From Oscillospiraceae bacterium (lineage in GTDB: Bacteria > Bacillota > Clostridia > Oscillospirales > Ruminococcaceae), in contig SVNA01000017.1 of the NCBI GenBank assembly GCA_015067145.1, forward strand, positions 1 to 37,111: 37,111 nt of DNA, written 5' to 3'. Made by a program: the position numbers and the translations under genes. A model generated the notes under the pieces. The model did not search any database and was not told where the DNA came from. It was given only the letters and a program-made list of their open reading frames with translations. Below are positions 8,339 through 18,096 of the stretch, piece after piece. Numbering within the stretch: the stretch's first letter is position 1; every line of letters starts with the position of its first letter.

Positions 8339-8905
8339 TTAAATTGCTTTAATATTTTTAAGCAGTTTGTTAAGTTTTGCCAGCGGCAAACCCACAACAT
8401 TGTGATAATTGCCGTGAATTTTTGTGATATATCCTCCCATAAAACCCTGAATTGCATATCCGCCTGCTTTGTCATAAGGCTCTTCTGTTTCGATATACCT
8501 ACGGATTGTGCTGTCAGGAATTTTGTCCACATACACCTTTGTTGTATCTGCAAAGGTATATATAATGCCGTTTTTGTATACACTGACTGCTGTATGAACC
8601 TTGTGTACATTGTCGGACAGAGCTTTTATCATACGATAAGCATCATCTTTATCGGTTGGTTTTTCCAGCACTCTTCCGTCCAGGTCCACCACTGTATCAC
8701 TGGATATTATCACTACATCCCTGTCTTTATACTGCTCTATCACCGCTTTGCATTTTTCTCTGGAAAGTGTAAGAGCCTTTCTTCTGGCATCCTGTATGTC
8801 TATACTGCTCTCGTCAAAATCCGATGTCGTACAGCTGAACTGCGGCACAATGATTTTCAGCAGCTCTCTTCTGCGGGGAGATGCTGATGCAAGGATAATT
8901 TCCAT
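8339..8905 (-). CDS. maf: Maf family nucleotide pyrophosphatase
   Basis: Maf proteins hydrolyse dTTP, UTP and related or modified nucleoside triphosphates to monophosphates. They are linked to division arrest and house-cleaning of the nucleotide pool. The 188 residues show the family motifs in order: SASPRRRELL at 7-16, SSDTVVDLDG near 68-77 with the catalytic Asp, and KAGGYAIQG near 144-152. The ATG is 1 base past the DUF4321 stop, so the two genes are translationally close. Position just upstream of mreB is the standard arrangement in Clostridia and Bacilli. Confidence 0.93.
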   Translation of the reverse strand: MEIILASASPRRRELLKIIVPQFSCTTSDFDESSIDIQDARRKALTLSREKCKAVIEQYKDRDVVIISSDTVVDLDGRVLEKPTDKDDAYRMIKALSDNVHKVHTAVSVYKNGIIYTFADTTKVYVDKIPDSTIRRYIETEEPYDKAGGYAIQGFMGGYITKIHGNYHNVVGLPLAKLNKLLKNIKAI

Positions 8906-8906
8906 A

Positions 8907-9161
8907 TTATCTGCCTCTTCTGTACAGCAGCAAAGCCAGAGAGATTGTGATGATATGAGCTACTGTAAGGGACATGGAGAAGCCGAATGTCAGCTTGAAG
9001 ATAGCCAGGTCAATTACTGCAGGGGCATTCGGAGAAAAACCGATTGTCTGACCAAAACTGAGCCAGCTGAGAGCTCCTACTCCTGCACAGAGGTTAGCAA
9101 TAATGGAACCTGCTATAATTCCTGCCAGCAGGTAAAACAAAAACATAAAATCTCTTTTCAT
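8907..9161 (-). CDS. Small membrane protein, DUF4321 family
   Basis: This is an 84-residue protein with two or three hydrophobic helices (about residues 6-28 and 52-78) and the short GFSPNAPAVIDLAIFKLTFG segment. It resembles the DUF4321 family, which in Clostridia is typically encoded next to maf. Function is unknown. It lies 23 bases after the U32 gene and 1 base before maf, so it is in the same operon. Confidence 0.75.
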   Translation of the reverse strand: MKRDFMFLFYLLAGIIAGSIIANLCAGVGALSWLSFGQTIGFSPNAPAVIDLAIFKLTFGFSMSLTVAHIITISLALLLYRRGR

Positions 9162-9184
9162 TGTGTAATTTATATCTCCTGTTT

Positions 9185-11224
9185 TTAGATTGAGCCTGTA
9201 TAGTAAAGGCCTCTTGTAAAATCTTTGCCGAAAGGCTGTGATGCGATAAACTTTTCTGTGATTTTTTCTGCCTCAGCAGCACTTTCCACAGTGAAGCTGA
9301 GAGAAATGTAATCACTCTTTATCTCATTTTGTCTGTCACCCATATAAAGCGGAACTGCGTTGAATATTTCGCGGTATCCTTTTGCTTTTCCGTGACAGAC
9401 AACAGGCATTTTCATACCCTTGCGGTCGGTGAGGAAACCTTTACCTTTGCATCTGTCACAGCTTGTGATATTGGATAACGGGCAGGCCTTTGTGAGCATA
9501 AGAGGTATATGTCCGTAACCATAAACAACAGTTTTAACATCTGGGGAAATTCTTTTTATATTTTCCACTGTGATTTCGGGGCTGAGGGTGATAAATTCAA
9601 CACCAAGCTTTTTGTATTCTTCAGCTGCAACAGAGTTGGAAACATTGAGGGTAAAGGAAGAGAACACTTTTTTTCCTTTTACAAGAGGAATATGGCCTAT
9701 ATTCTGCACACAGAAGCAGTCAAAGCCCATATTCTCTGCCTGTTTAATCTGTTCTTTCAGTTTATCGGAGCCATTGAACATATCTCTTGTAAGTTCCCAT
9801 ACAAGCTTATCCTTAAAGGCTACCTGTTCGGACTGATTAAGCTGTTCAATAGGCAGAATAACATATTCAAAATCATCAATATATCTCTGCGGAATCTGTT
9901 CAAAGCTTTCAAATCTTGCAGTCAGTTTTGGGGTCTGGTTTCTCGGCATATTTCTACTGAATGACCAGTCAAAAGTTTCATATTCATTCACAGTTCTTCT
10001 TGCTTCCAGCAACTGTGCAGAAAGTTCTCTTCTGCCCTCGTTGATAAAGGAAAGCGGCAGATATTTGCCCTCCAGCAAATTAAGTTCCAGGTTATCTGTA
10101 TAAAATGGTGTACCGCCAAGTTTGTTCAGTGCATTTGTTACACTTTTTTCAAAATCACCCTGAGAATCCTGGACAATCTCATTTATTGCATAGGAAAACT
10201 GTCTTTCTCCGTCGGAAATGGTGAGTATGGAACTATTTTCGCCCATATCGAATTTAAAGCTTACAGGTACATACTGACCTTCTCGGCGATAGAGCTGTCG
10301 CAGCTGTGGCAGAACCTCTTTTGTTCTCTGGCTGTCCTCTTTTGTGCGGACACCAAAAATATCTTTTGAAAATCTGTTTTCGATATAATTGTTTGTAAAG
10401 CCTGAACGGCTGAAGGTATCGCGGAGCATCTGCTTGTCAAAAGTTTCACCTTTTACAGCCTTGCGGCAGGCATCAACAGCACCCGCAACATATTCCGGTG
10501 TACGCAGTCTGCCCTCGATTTTTACACATTTTACCCCTGCATCTTTAAGCTGTTTTATCATATCCACAGCACAGAGGTCTTTGAGACTCAAATGGTTGTC
10601 CTCCATATCCCCTTTTGCAGAGAAAGGCAGACGGCAGGTGCCTGCACAGCGGCCTCGGTTGCCGCTGCGTCCGCCGAGAAATGTACTGGCATAGCACTGG
10701 CCCGAAAGACATACGCACAGTGCCCCGTGGATAAACACCTCGGTTTCTATGCCGCAGTTTTCTGTTATATATTTTATCTGTTCAAAGGAAAGCTCCCTTG
10801 CAAGAATTACACGTGTAAATCCCATCTCTTTAAGCTGCAGTGCCCCCTCAAGGGTGTGTACAGCCATCTGTGTTGAACCGTGACGGGGAAGGTTTGGGGC
10901 GACTTCCTGCACAATTTTTGCTGCACCAAGATCCTGCAGAATAACAGCATCAACGCCACATTCTGCAACATTTTTCACGGTATCGGCAAAGCTTTCCAGC
11001 TCGGTGTCATACAGGATTGTGTTCAGTGTGACATTCACCGTCACATTTCTTCCATGGCAGAACTTTACTGCCTCTTTAAGGGTTTCGTAATCAAAGTTTG
11101 TTGCGGAAGCTCTTGCGTTGAAGCTCTGTACCCCAAGATATACGCTGTCCGCCCCTGCAAATACCGCTGCCTTCAGGTTTTCAAAATCTCCCGCCGGAGC
11201 AAGAATTTCAAATCTTTCAGTCAT
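9185..11224 (-). CDS. Peptidase U32 family protein, long form, probable RNA hydroxylation factor
   Basis: The 679 residues start with the U32 barrel (ILAPAGDFENLKAAVFAGADSVY) and contain the U32 signature EVFIHGALCVCLSGQCY near residues 160-176. Cys-rich segments GRCAGTCRLPF and SNITSCDRCKGKG follow, suggesting an iron-sulphur cluster. The length and the second half match the U32-plus-DUF3656 type, as in E. coli RlhA (23S rRNA C2501 hydroxylation). The shorter TrhP proteins modify tRNA. The old collagenase annotation is probably not its role. Its start overlaps the end of zapA by 8 bases, so the two are translationally coupled. The RNA target is inferred. Confidence 0.85.
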   Translation of the reverse strand: MTERFEILAPAGDFENLKAAVFAGADSVYLGVQSFNARASATNFDYETLKEAVKFCHGRNVTVNVTLNTILYDTELESFADTVKNVAECGVDAVILQDLGAAKIVQEVAPNLPRHGSTQMAVHTLEGALQLKEMGFTRVILARELSFEQIKYITENCGIETEVFIHGALCVCLSGQCYASTFLGGRSGNRGRCAGTCRLPFSAKGDMEDNHLSLKDLCAVDMIKQLKDAGVKCVKIEGRLRTPEYVAGAVDACRKAVKGETFDKQMLRDTFSRSGFTNNYIENRFSKDIFGVRTKEDSQRTKEVLPQLRQLYRREGQYVPVSFKFDMGENSSILTISDGERQFSYAINEIVQDSQGDFEKSVTNALNKLGGTPFYTDNLELNLLEGKYLPLSFINEGRRELSAQLLEARRTVNEYETFDWSFSRNMPRNQTPKLTARFESFEQIPQRYIDDFEYVILPIEQLNQSEQVAFKDKLVWELTRDMFNGSDKLKEQIKQAENMGFDCFCVQNIGHIPLVKGKKVFSSFTLNVSNSVAAEEYKKLGVEFITLSPEITVENIKRISPDVKTVVYGYGHIPLMLTKACPLSNITSCDRCKGKGFLTDRKGMKMPVVCHGKAKGYREIFNAVPLYMGDRQNEIKSDYISLSFTVESAAEAEKITEKFIASQPFGKDFTRGLYYTGSI

Positions 11225-11570
11225 TGTTGCCTCTCTGTTTTTTGAGGTACTGAATATCTACTTTGAGCTTTTCAAGCTCAATTTTTACCTTTTCGGCCTC
11301 GTATCTTGCCTTGTTTGCCTCTTCAAGATACTGTTTTATCTGCAGACGCATATTATCTGCACCTTTTGTGCTTTTTTCCAGCTTATCCAGATATGTCATA
11401 GCACAAAGAACTGCCGCTGCTGTTACAGATGCAGACGGACTCTGCTCCAGAACTGCTCTCATATCCTGATCAAGTGTTTTTGCAATGGCAAGAACCTGTT
11501 CTTCCGGATCCATTGAATTTATTGTATATGATGAACCTGCGATATTTAATTTGATTTTATTCAATGGCAT
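11217..11570 (-). CDS. zapA: Cell division protein ZapA
   Basis: ZapA bundles FtsZ filaments at the division site. The 117-residue protein has the ZapA N-terminal domain (KIKLNIAGSSYTINSMDPEEQVLAIAKTLDQ) followed by a long C-terminal coiled coil (about residues 70-115). The ATG at 11570 has AGGAGGG upstream; a longer in-frame start at 11660 has no such site and lies upstream of the likely transcription start. It is the first gene of the block running through the U32 gene, DUF4321, maf and on to mreB. Confidence 0.88.
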   Translation of the reverse strand: MPLNKIKLNIAGSSYTINSMDPEEQVLAIAKTLDQDMRAVLEQSPSASVTAAAVLCAMTYLDKLEKSTKGADNMRLQIKQYLEEANKARYEAEKVKIELEKLKVDIQYLKKQRGNND

Positions 11571-11628
11571 AAATACCCTCCTGTTTTTATATATAAATCT
11601 TAAAATTAAGCATAACAACTCACCATAT

Positions 11629-11657
11629 ATTGTACAATACAATTTGACTTTTAGCAA
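11629..11657 (-). promoter_or_regulatory. Promoter of the zapA operon
   Basis: On the minus strand, TTGCTA and TACAAT are 17 bases apart, about 60 bases before the zapA ATG. It lies back-to-back with the glgP promoter. Confidence 0.6.
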
Positions 11658-11691
11658 CAATATAATATATAATGATGAAACATTTTTCTTG

Positions 11692-11720
11692 TTGTATTAA
11701 TATAAGAAAATTGTTATACT
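11692..11720 (+). promoter_or_regulatory. Promoter of the glgP-amylase operon
   Basis: TTGTAT and TATACT are separated by 17 bases. Transcription should start near 11727. This rules out an ATG at 11728 as a normally led start and favours the TTG at 11782. Confidence 0.65.
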
Positions 11721-11781
11721 GACTAAGATGGTTAATTTTGTATATTTTTATAACCATACAAAAAAGAGAGGGAGTGTAATA

Positions 11782-14190
11782 TTGCAGTACAACATTACAT
11801 CTAAACAGCTTGCAGAAGAAGTTAAAAACATTCTGATGCAGGAACATTCTAAAAAGCTGGAAGAAGCTACTTACGAAGATATCTACAAAGCAACAGCTTA
11901 CTGCGTAAGAAGAATGCTCAGCAGAAAAAACAAAGAGTTTATGGCAGATACCTATGGCCAGGGCAAAAAGAAGGTATACTACCTTTGTATAGAATTTTTG
12001 ATGGGCCGCAGCCTTAAAACCAACCTTTACAACATGGGCTTGGACAAAGTTGCAGCTGACATGTTCAAAGAATTTGGTATTTCCGAAGAAAGAATCTACG
12101 AATGTGAACCTGACGCAGGTCTTGGTAACGGCGGTCTTGGCCGTCTTGCAGCCTGCTTTATGGACGCACTTGCAAGCGACCAGTACGCAGGCGGCGGTTA
12201 CTCCATTCTGTACGAATATGGTATCTTCAAACAGAAAATCGTAAACGGCTGGCAGCAGGAACAGCCTGACAACTGGCTTCCTGGCGGCGAAGTTTGGCTG
12301 AAAGCTCATCCAAACCAGGCTGTTGAAGTTAAATTCGGCGGCACAGCTGAAAGCGTATGGAGCGAAGGTTTCCACCATGTAGTACACAACGACTATTCCA
12401 GCGTTATGGCTATCCCATACGATATGTATATTTCCGGCTACGGCTCCAAAGGCGTATCCAAACTGAGACTTTGGGAATCCAAAGCAAAATCCATCGATAT
12501 GGAAAGTTTCAACAAAGGTGACTACCTGCAGGCAATCAAAGCAGGCAGCGACGCAGAACTTATCAGTAAGGTTCTCTATCCAAACGACAACCATACAGAA
12601 GGTAAAATCCTTCGTCTCAAACAGCAGTATTTCTTCTGCTGTGCAAGTATCAATGATATCGTGACAAATCACCTTGCTCAGTACGGCACACTTGAAAACC
12701 TTGCTGAAAAGGTTGCTATCCACATCAACGATACTCACCCTACACTTGCTATCCTTGAACTTATGCGTATTCTTCTTGACGAATGCGGCTACAGCTGGGA
12801 TAAATCCTTTGATATCGTTAAAAATACATTTGCATACACAAACCACACTGTTCTTCCAGAAGCATTGGAAAAATGGAATGTTGGCTTGTTTAAAGAAACT
12901 CTTCCAAGAATTTACGCAATTCTTGAAGAACTCAACAAACATGCAAGAATGGATCTGTTTGCTGCATTCCCTGGCGACTGGGGCAAGGTTGACTATATGA
13001 GCCCTGTTCTCGGCAACGAAGTAAGAACAGCAAACATCTGCTGCTACGTTTGTCATTCCATCAACGGTGTTTCCGAACTCCACAGCCAGATTATCAAGGA
13101 TACTGTTTTCCACGACTATTTCCTTTTTGCTCCTGAAAAGTTCAAAAACGTTACAAACGGTATTGCATACAGAAGATGGCTGCTTCAGTCCAACCCTGAA
13201 CTTTGCAAATTCCTTGATAAACACATCGGCACAGACTACAAATACAATGCCTATGCTCTTAAAGATCTTGAAAAACTTTACGACAATGAAAAAGCTATCA
13301 AAGATCTGCTGAAAATCAAACAGAAAAACAAAAAAGCATTTGCAGAATATCTTTACAAAACAACAGGTGAAAAAATCAACCCTGATTCCATCTTTGACGT
13401 TCAGGTTAAACGTCTGCACGAATACAAACGTCAGCACCTCAACGCTTTGAATATTCTTGCTGAATATATCGAAATCAAAGAAAATCCTGAAATGGACTTC
13501 ACACCAAAGACATATATCTTCGGTGCAAAGGCTGCTCCTGGCTACTACATGGCAAAACAGATTATCCGTCTTATCCATGCTATCAAGTACCTTGTTGAAA
13601 ACGACCCTGTTACAAAAGACAAACTCAAGGTTGTTTATCTGGAAAACTACTCTGTTTCCCTCAGTGAAAGACTTATGCCGGCAAGTGAAATCAGCCAGCA
13701 GATTTCTCTGGCAGGTACAGAAGCTTCCGGTACAGGCAACATGAAGTTTATGATTAACGGTGCTGTTACATTCGGCACATACGACGGTGCAAACGTTGAA
13801 ATCAAAGAATGCTGCGGTGCAGAAAACTTTATCCAGTTCGGTATGGAAACACCTGAAGTTAATGCACTTAAAGCCAGTGGCTACAGCCCTAAAAAATATA
13901 TCGCAAACAGCCCAATCCTCCAGAAGGTTATGGCTCTTCTCAGAAGCGGTATCAACGGCAACTACTTCAACGAAATTGAAGATAACCTTACAAACAGCGA
14001 CCCATATATGGTTATGGCTGACTTTGATTCCTATCACGAAACACAGCGTATGCTGAGAGACCTGTACAAAGACAAGGTTAAATTTGGCCAGATGAGCCTT
14101 ATGAACATTGCAAACGCAGGCAAATTCTCTGCTGACAGAGCTATCGATGACTACGCTAAAAACATCTGGAATCTTGAAAGAATCAGATAA
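11782..14190 (+). CDS. glgP: Glycogen/maltodextrin phosphorylase
   Basis: This enzyme (GT35) releases glucose-1-phosphate from the non-reducing ends of alpha-1,4-glucan using phosphate and pyridoxal phosphate. The 802 residues are the normal family length. GLGNGGLGRLAACF lies near residue 115, HINDTHPTLAILELMR in the middle, and the PLP-binding region EASGTGNMKFMINGA has Lys655. I place the start at the TTG with GAGAGGGAGTG upstream; the first in-frame ATG (11728) would be leaderless. Codon usage is strongly biased, suggesting high expression. It is followed 19 bases later by a cytoplasmic GH13 enzyme, forming a glucan-degrading pair. Confidence 0.95.
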   Translation: MQYNITSKQLAEEVKNILMQEHSKKLEEATYEDIYKATAYCVRRMLSRKNKEFMADTYGQGKKKVYYLCIEFLMGRSLKTNLYNMGLDKVAADMFKEFGISEERIYECEPDAGLGNGGLGRLAACFMDALASDQYAGGGYSILYEYGIFKQKIVNGWQQEQPDNWLPGGEVWLKAHPNQAVEVKFGGTAESVWSEGFHHVVHNDYSSVMAIPYDMYISGYGSKGVSKLRLWESKAKSIDMESFNKGDYLQAIKAGSDAELISKVLYPNDNHTEGKILRLKQQYFFCCASINDIVTNHLAQYGTLENLAEKVAIHINDTHPTLAILELMRILLDECGYSWDKSFDIVKNTFAYTNHTVLPEALEKWNVGLFKETLPRIYAILEELNKHARMDLFAAFPGDWGKVDYMSPVLGNEVRTANICCYVCHSINGVSELHSQIIKDTVFHDYFLFAPEKFKNVTNGIAYRRWLLQSNPELCKFLDKHIGTDYKYNAYALKDLEKLYDNEKAIKDLLKIKQKNKKAFAEYLYKTTGEKINPDSIFDVQVKRLHEYKRQHLNALNILAEYIEIKENPEMDFTPKTYIFGAKAAPGYYMAKQIIRLIHAIKYLVENDPVTKDKLKVVYLENYSVSLSERLMPASEISQQISLAGTEASGTGNMKFMINGAVTFGTYDGANVEIKECCGAENFIQFGMETPEVNALKASGYSPKKYIANSPILQKVMALLRSGINGNYFNEIEDNLTNSDPYMVMADFDSYHETQRMLRDLYKDKVKFGQMSLMNIANAGKFSADRAIDDYAKNIWNLERIR

Positions 14191-14209
14191 ACAATTAAAC
14201 AGGTGACTT

Positions 14210-16021
14210 ATGAGGATTTTTAACAGTAGAGACGAGTTTTATAAAAAGCCTTTCGGGGCGGTAAAGCAGGATACCTCTATAGATTTTGCTATTGCCCTTT
14301 CCCGAGACGACATAAAACCCTTCCTCTCTATCCAGAGAGAAACTGCTGAAAATCAAAAGCTTGCTATGAGTCTCAAAGGAAAAGAAAACGGTAAATTTAT
14401 TTTTACCGTTTCTTTTGTTCCTACAGAACGCGGACTTTATTTTTATTCTTTTGATTTAGGCGACTGCGGCATCTTTAACGGCGGCAAAGGCGACGGAATT
14501 GTTGCAAAAAACGGCAATCTTTTCCAGCTTACAGTTTATGACAAAAACTTTACCACACCACAGAAAGCCAAAGGCAAGGTATTTTACCAGATTTTTCCTG
14601 ACAGATTTTATGAAGGCAGAAAGAAAACACATCTCAGCTTTATCGACCGTGTATACCGTCCAGATAAAGAGGGAGAACCTTTCTTCTACCCTACCGAACA
14701 GCCTGACGGATATCTGAACAAAGACTATTACGGCGGAGATTTTCAGGGCATCATCGAAAAGATGGACTACCTTTGCGAACTGGGTGTTGGTTACATCTAC
14801 CTCAACCCTATTTTCGAGGCACATTCCAACCACCGTTACAACACAGCCGACTATATGAAAATTGACCCTGAGCTGGGCACACTTGAGGATTTCCACGCTT
14901 TGTGTGATGCTGCACACGAAAGAGGAATTTCCATAATTCTTGACGGCGTATTCAGCCATACAGGCAGTGACAGTATCTACTTCAACAAAGAGGGCAGATA
15001 TGACAGCAAAGGTGCTTTCGGCAACCCCGACAGCCCATACAGAAAATGGTATGAGTTCTCCCCCCGTTTCCGATGCGGATACCGTGCGTGGTGGGGCTTT
15101 GACACATTGCCCGAAACCAATGAAAAAGACCCTGAATATATCGAATTCATCTGTGGAAAAGGCGGCGTTATCGACTACTGGCTCAGCCAGGGTGCAGATG
15201 GTTTCCGTCTTGACGTTGCTGACGAACTGCCTGACAGCTTTATCGACCAGATACGTATAGCGGTAAAGGCTCATGGCGATGACAAGCTGCTTATCGGCGA
15301 AGTGTGGGAAGATGCAACAAACAAAATCAGCTACAACAAACGCAGAAGATATCTGCTGGGTACAGGTCTTGACACAACAATGAACTACCCGTTCCGTGTT
15401 TCCACTCTTGAATTTCTCACAGGCAGCAGCGGCAACAAGTTCTGCGAAGAGGTTATGACCATCTGCGAAAACTATCCTAAAGAAGCTCTCGATGTAGCTA
15501 TGAACAATCTTTCCACCCACGATACTCCGAGAGCTATGACAGCTCTGCGCGGCGAAAACCCATACAGCACCGACAGATACTGGCAGTCCAAACGCTTCCT
15601 CCCTGCTGAAAAATACATTGAAGCACAGAAGCTTATCGTCTGTGGCTATGCAATGCTGTTCGGATTACCTGGGCTTCCTTGTGTATACTACGGCGATGAA
15701 ATCGGTATGCAAGGCTATCGCGACCCGTTCAACCGCGGATACTTTACATGGTGGGCTATGGATAAATACATCCTGTCCAACATCAAAAAAATCTCTAAAT
15801 TCCGCAACGAACACAGGGTGTTTGAAGAAGGCAGAATGTTCTTTGTGTATTCCAGCGATGAATGTGTTGCATTTATCCGCTACAGTCCTGAAACAAAGGA
15901 AGAAGTGCTTATCGGTGTAAACCGCGGTAAAAAATCTGTTAAAATTATGGTTGGCGAAAACGAATACGCTATCCCTGCTATGTACTATATAATGGAAGAA
16001 ATAAACAAACCTTCTGTTTAA
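14210..16021 (+). CDS. Cytoplasmic GH13 alpha-glucanase, neopullulanase/cyclomaltodextrinase type
   Basis: This 603-residue alpha-amylase-superfamily enzyme has no signal peptide, so it acts inside the cell. An N-terminal beta domain (about 1-120) precedes the catalytic barrel. The four conserved regions are readable: the DGVFSHTG segment, GADGFRLDVADE with nucleophile Asp335, LIGEVWED with acid/base Glu364, and LSTHDTPR with Asp438. A C-terminal beta domain follows. The N-domain and motifs fit the GH13_20 type, which hydrolyses pullulan, cyclodextrins or short maltodextrins. With glgP it would process branched or limit dextrins. No transporter or glycogen-synthesis gene is in the window, so whether the substrate is stored or imported is open. 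Confidence 0.9.
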   Translation: MRIFNSRDEFYKKPFGAVKQDTSIDFAIALSRDDIKPFLSIQRETAENQKLAMSLKGKENGKFIFTVSFVPTERGLYFYSFDLGDCGIFNGGKGDGIVAKNGNLFQLTVYDKNFTTPQKAKGKVFYQIFPDRFYEGRKKTHLSFIDRVYRPDKEGEPFFYPTEQPDGYLNKDYYGGDFQGIIEKMDYLCELGVGYIYLNPIFEAHSNHRYNTADYMKIDPELGTLEDFHALCDAAHERGISIILDGVFSHTGSDSIYFNKEGRYDSKGAFGNPDSPYRKWYEFSPRFRCGYRAWWGFDTLPETNEKDPEYIEFICGKGGVIDYWLSQGADGFRLDVADELPDSFIDQIRIAVKAHGDDKLLIGEVWEDATNKISYNKRRRYLLGTGLDTTMNYPFRVSTLEFLTGSSGNKFCEEVMTICENYPKEALDVAMNNLSTHDTPRAMTALRGENPYSTDRYWQSKRFLPAEKYIEAQKLIVCGYAMLFGLPGLPCVYYGDEIGMQGYRDPFNRGYFTWWAMDKYILSNIKKISKFRNEHRVFEEGRMFFVYSSDECVAFIRYSPETKEEVLIGVNRGKKSVKIMVGENEYAIPAMYYIMEEINKPSV

Positions 16022-16036
16022 GCAAATTATGCAACA

Positions 16037-16069
16037 AAAAATCCTGAACGGAAACCGTTCAGGATTTTT
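16037..16069. terminator. Bidirectional terminator after the amylase gene
   Basis: A 15-bp perfect stem (AAAAATCCTGAACGG with its complement) has an AAA loop and T-rich flanks on both strands. It lies between the convergent amylase and TRAP permease genes. Confidence 0.9.
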
Positions 16070-16102
16070 ATTTTAATTATTGGACAATTTAAATTATCGT
16101 TG

Positions 16103-18073
16103 TTAAATCATTGCTTTTTTCTTTTTGGAAGCAAGCTGCCATACACAGCAGAGAACGATAACAACAACGCCGATAACGTCAGTTACAGCACCTGGGATAA
16201 GCATAAATACGCCGCCAAATACTGCCATAATTCTCTGGATAACGTTCATTTCTGCTACCATGTAGCCGCCAAGGCCGCCTGCAACACCAAAGAGACCGAT
16301 AAGGGATGTTACAACGATAAGGATAACATCAAATACACCTGCATCGATAAAGAGCATTGCCGGGTTCATAGCAAAGATGTATGGAACAAGGAATGCTGCA
16401 ATAGCAAGACGTGATGCATTGAACGCAGTCTTCATTGGGTTGGATTTGGCAATAGCAGAACCTGCATAAGCTGCAAGAGCAACCGGAGGTGTAATGTCTG
16501 CTACGATACCGAAGTAGAATACGAACATGTTTGCTGCGATTGGGTTAACGCCCATACCGTTAACAAGGATTGGTGCACATGTTGTAGCCATGATGATGTA
16601 GTTGGCAGTTGTAGGAACACCCATGCCGAGAACGATACATGTAAGCATTGTGAGGAACAGTGCAACGATAACTCTGTCGCCTGCTACACCAACGATTGCA
16701 GAGATAAGAATCTGGCCAAGACCTGTCATTGTAACAACGCCTGCAATAATACCTGCAACGCCGCAGGCTACTGCAACAGAAAGTGTGTTTTTGCCGCCTG
16801 TTTCAAGAGCAGCAACAAATCTCTTAGGATTCATTCTTGTTTCTTTGTTAGGGATACTTACAAGAATTGCGAGCAATGTTGCAAATACCGCAGAACGGGA
16901 CATTGTGTAACCCTGCATAACCATTACTACGAGAGCAATAAGTGGGATAAGCAGGTAGCCCTGTCTAATAAACAGCGGGAAGAATTTTGGAAGATCTTCT
17001 TTGGAGATACCTTTAAGTCCAAGACGTTTAGCTTCGAGGTGAACTGTGATAAAGATACCTGTGAAGTAAAGAAGTGCAGGGAAAATTGCACGGAATGCGA
17101 TTTCACTGTACTGTACGCCAACCATTTCTGCCATAAGGAAGGCAGCAGCACCCATGATAGGAGGCATAATCTGACCACCTGTGGATGCAGCAGCTTCAAC
17201 AGCACCTGCAAATTCGCCTTTGTAACCTGTTTTCTTCATCAATGGGATTGTAACGGAACCTGTTGTAACTGTGTTACCAACAGAAGAACCGGAAACCATG
17301 CCGCAAAGTGCGGAAGAGATAACAGCTACTTTAGCAGGACCGCCTGTGGATGCACCTGCAATAGAGTTGGCAAGCTGGATAAAGAACTCGGAGATGCCTG
17401 TTGCTTCCAGGAAGGCACCGAACATAATAAACAGTGCGATGTATGTTGAACAAACACCGATTGGTGTACCGATAACACCACTTGTTGTGTAGAACAGGTT
17501 GTAAACAACAGATTTGAGAATCTGCATAAATGTTCTGCCCTGGTCAAAACCTGCCCAGAATGCGTAGCCTATAAAGAATGTTACAACAAACAGAATAGGT
17601 ACACCAACTGAACGTCGGCAGGCTTCCATAAGTACGAGAATACCTACAACACCAACCCAGATTTCAATGTTGCTGATACGTGTTGCATGGCTGATAATTT
17701 CTTTAAAGTTGATAACAAAGTAGAAGTACGCCCCACTACCCACAATCATAAGGAATATGTCGTAGATTGGAACGTGATTAACTTTTGTATTGCCTTTTTT
17801 TGCAGGATAAACAAGAAATACCAATACAATAACAATACCTACAAAGAGCGAACGTCTTACGCGCTCGTCCCAGTTTGCAAACAGGTTCATATAAATCATA
17901 AGAACCGCAAATGCTGCAAGAAGATAACCGATAACAGCCTTTGGTTTGCCTTCCCAGTATCTTGTGTTGGACTCTCTGTCGTATTTTTTCATTATGGCTT
18001 CAATGTCTTCAGCAGACCCTGTCATTTCTTCTTCTGCAGGAGCTGTGTTGACTTTGATGTTTTCATTTGCCAT
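16103..18073 (-). CDS. TRAP transporter permease, fused small and large subunits (TAXI type)
   Basis: This is a 656-residue integral membrane protein that uses an ion gradient to take up the ligand delivered by a TAXI receptor. The N-terminal part has the 4-helix small subunit (DctQ-like). The rest is the 12-helix large subunit (DctM-like) with MFGAFLEATGISEFF, CGMVSGSSVGNTVTTGS and GMGVPTTANYIIMA motifs. This fused form is standard for TAXI systems. The N-terminal 30 residues are hydrophilic and acidic. GGAGG precedes the ATG. It follows the DUF1850 and TAXI receptor genes in one operon. The substrate is unknown; characterised TAXI systems have been linked to organic acids such as glutamate or alpha-ketoglutarate. 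Confidence 0.93.
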   Translation of the reverse strand: MANENIKVNTAPAEEEMTGSAEDIEAIMKKYDRESNTRYWEGKPKAVIGYLLAAFAVLMIYMNLFANWDERVRRSLFVGIVIVLVFLVYPAKKGNTKVNHVPIYDIFLMIVGSGAYFYFVINFKEIISHATRISNIEIWVGVVGILVLMEACRRSVGVPILFVVTFFIGYAFWAGFDQGRTFMQILKSVVYNLFYTTSGVIGTPIGVCSTYIALFIMFGAFLEATGISEFFIQLANSIAGASTGGPAKVAVISSALCGMVSGSSVGNTVTTGSVTIPLMKKTGYKGEFAGAVEAAASTGGQIMPPIMGAAAFLMAEMVGVQYSEIAFRAIFPALLYFTGIFITVHLEAKRLGLKGISKEDLPKFFPLFIRQGYLLIPLIALVVMVMQGYTMSRSAVFATLLAILVSIPNKETRMNPKRFVAALETGGKNTLSVAVACGVAGIIAGVVTMTGLGQILISAIVGVAGDRVIVALFLTMLTCIVLGMGVPTTANYIIMATTCAPILVNGMGVNPIAANMFVFYFGIVADITPPVALAAYAGSAIAKSNPMKTAFNASRLAIAAFLVPYIFAMNPAMLFIDAGVFDVILIVVTSLIGLFGVAGGLGGYMVAEMNVIQRIMAVFGGVFMLIPGAVTDVIGVVVIVLCCVWQLASKKKKAMI

Positions 18074-18096
18074 ATAAAGTCCTCCTTGGATTATTT

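Noticed and set aside
11620-14037. An 805-codon open frame on the minus strand opposite glgP
   Set aside because: It is the antisense shadow of a strongly codon-biased gene. The translation is rich in Cys, Phe and Val with no family motif, no ribosome binding site and no promoter, while the plus strand encodes an unmistakable phosphorylase.
14456-15520. A 354-codon minus-strand open frame opposite the amylase gene
   Set aside because: It is antisense to all four conserved GH13 regions and has no signals of its own.
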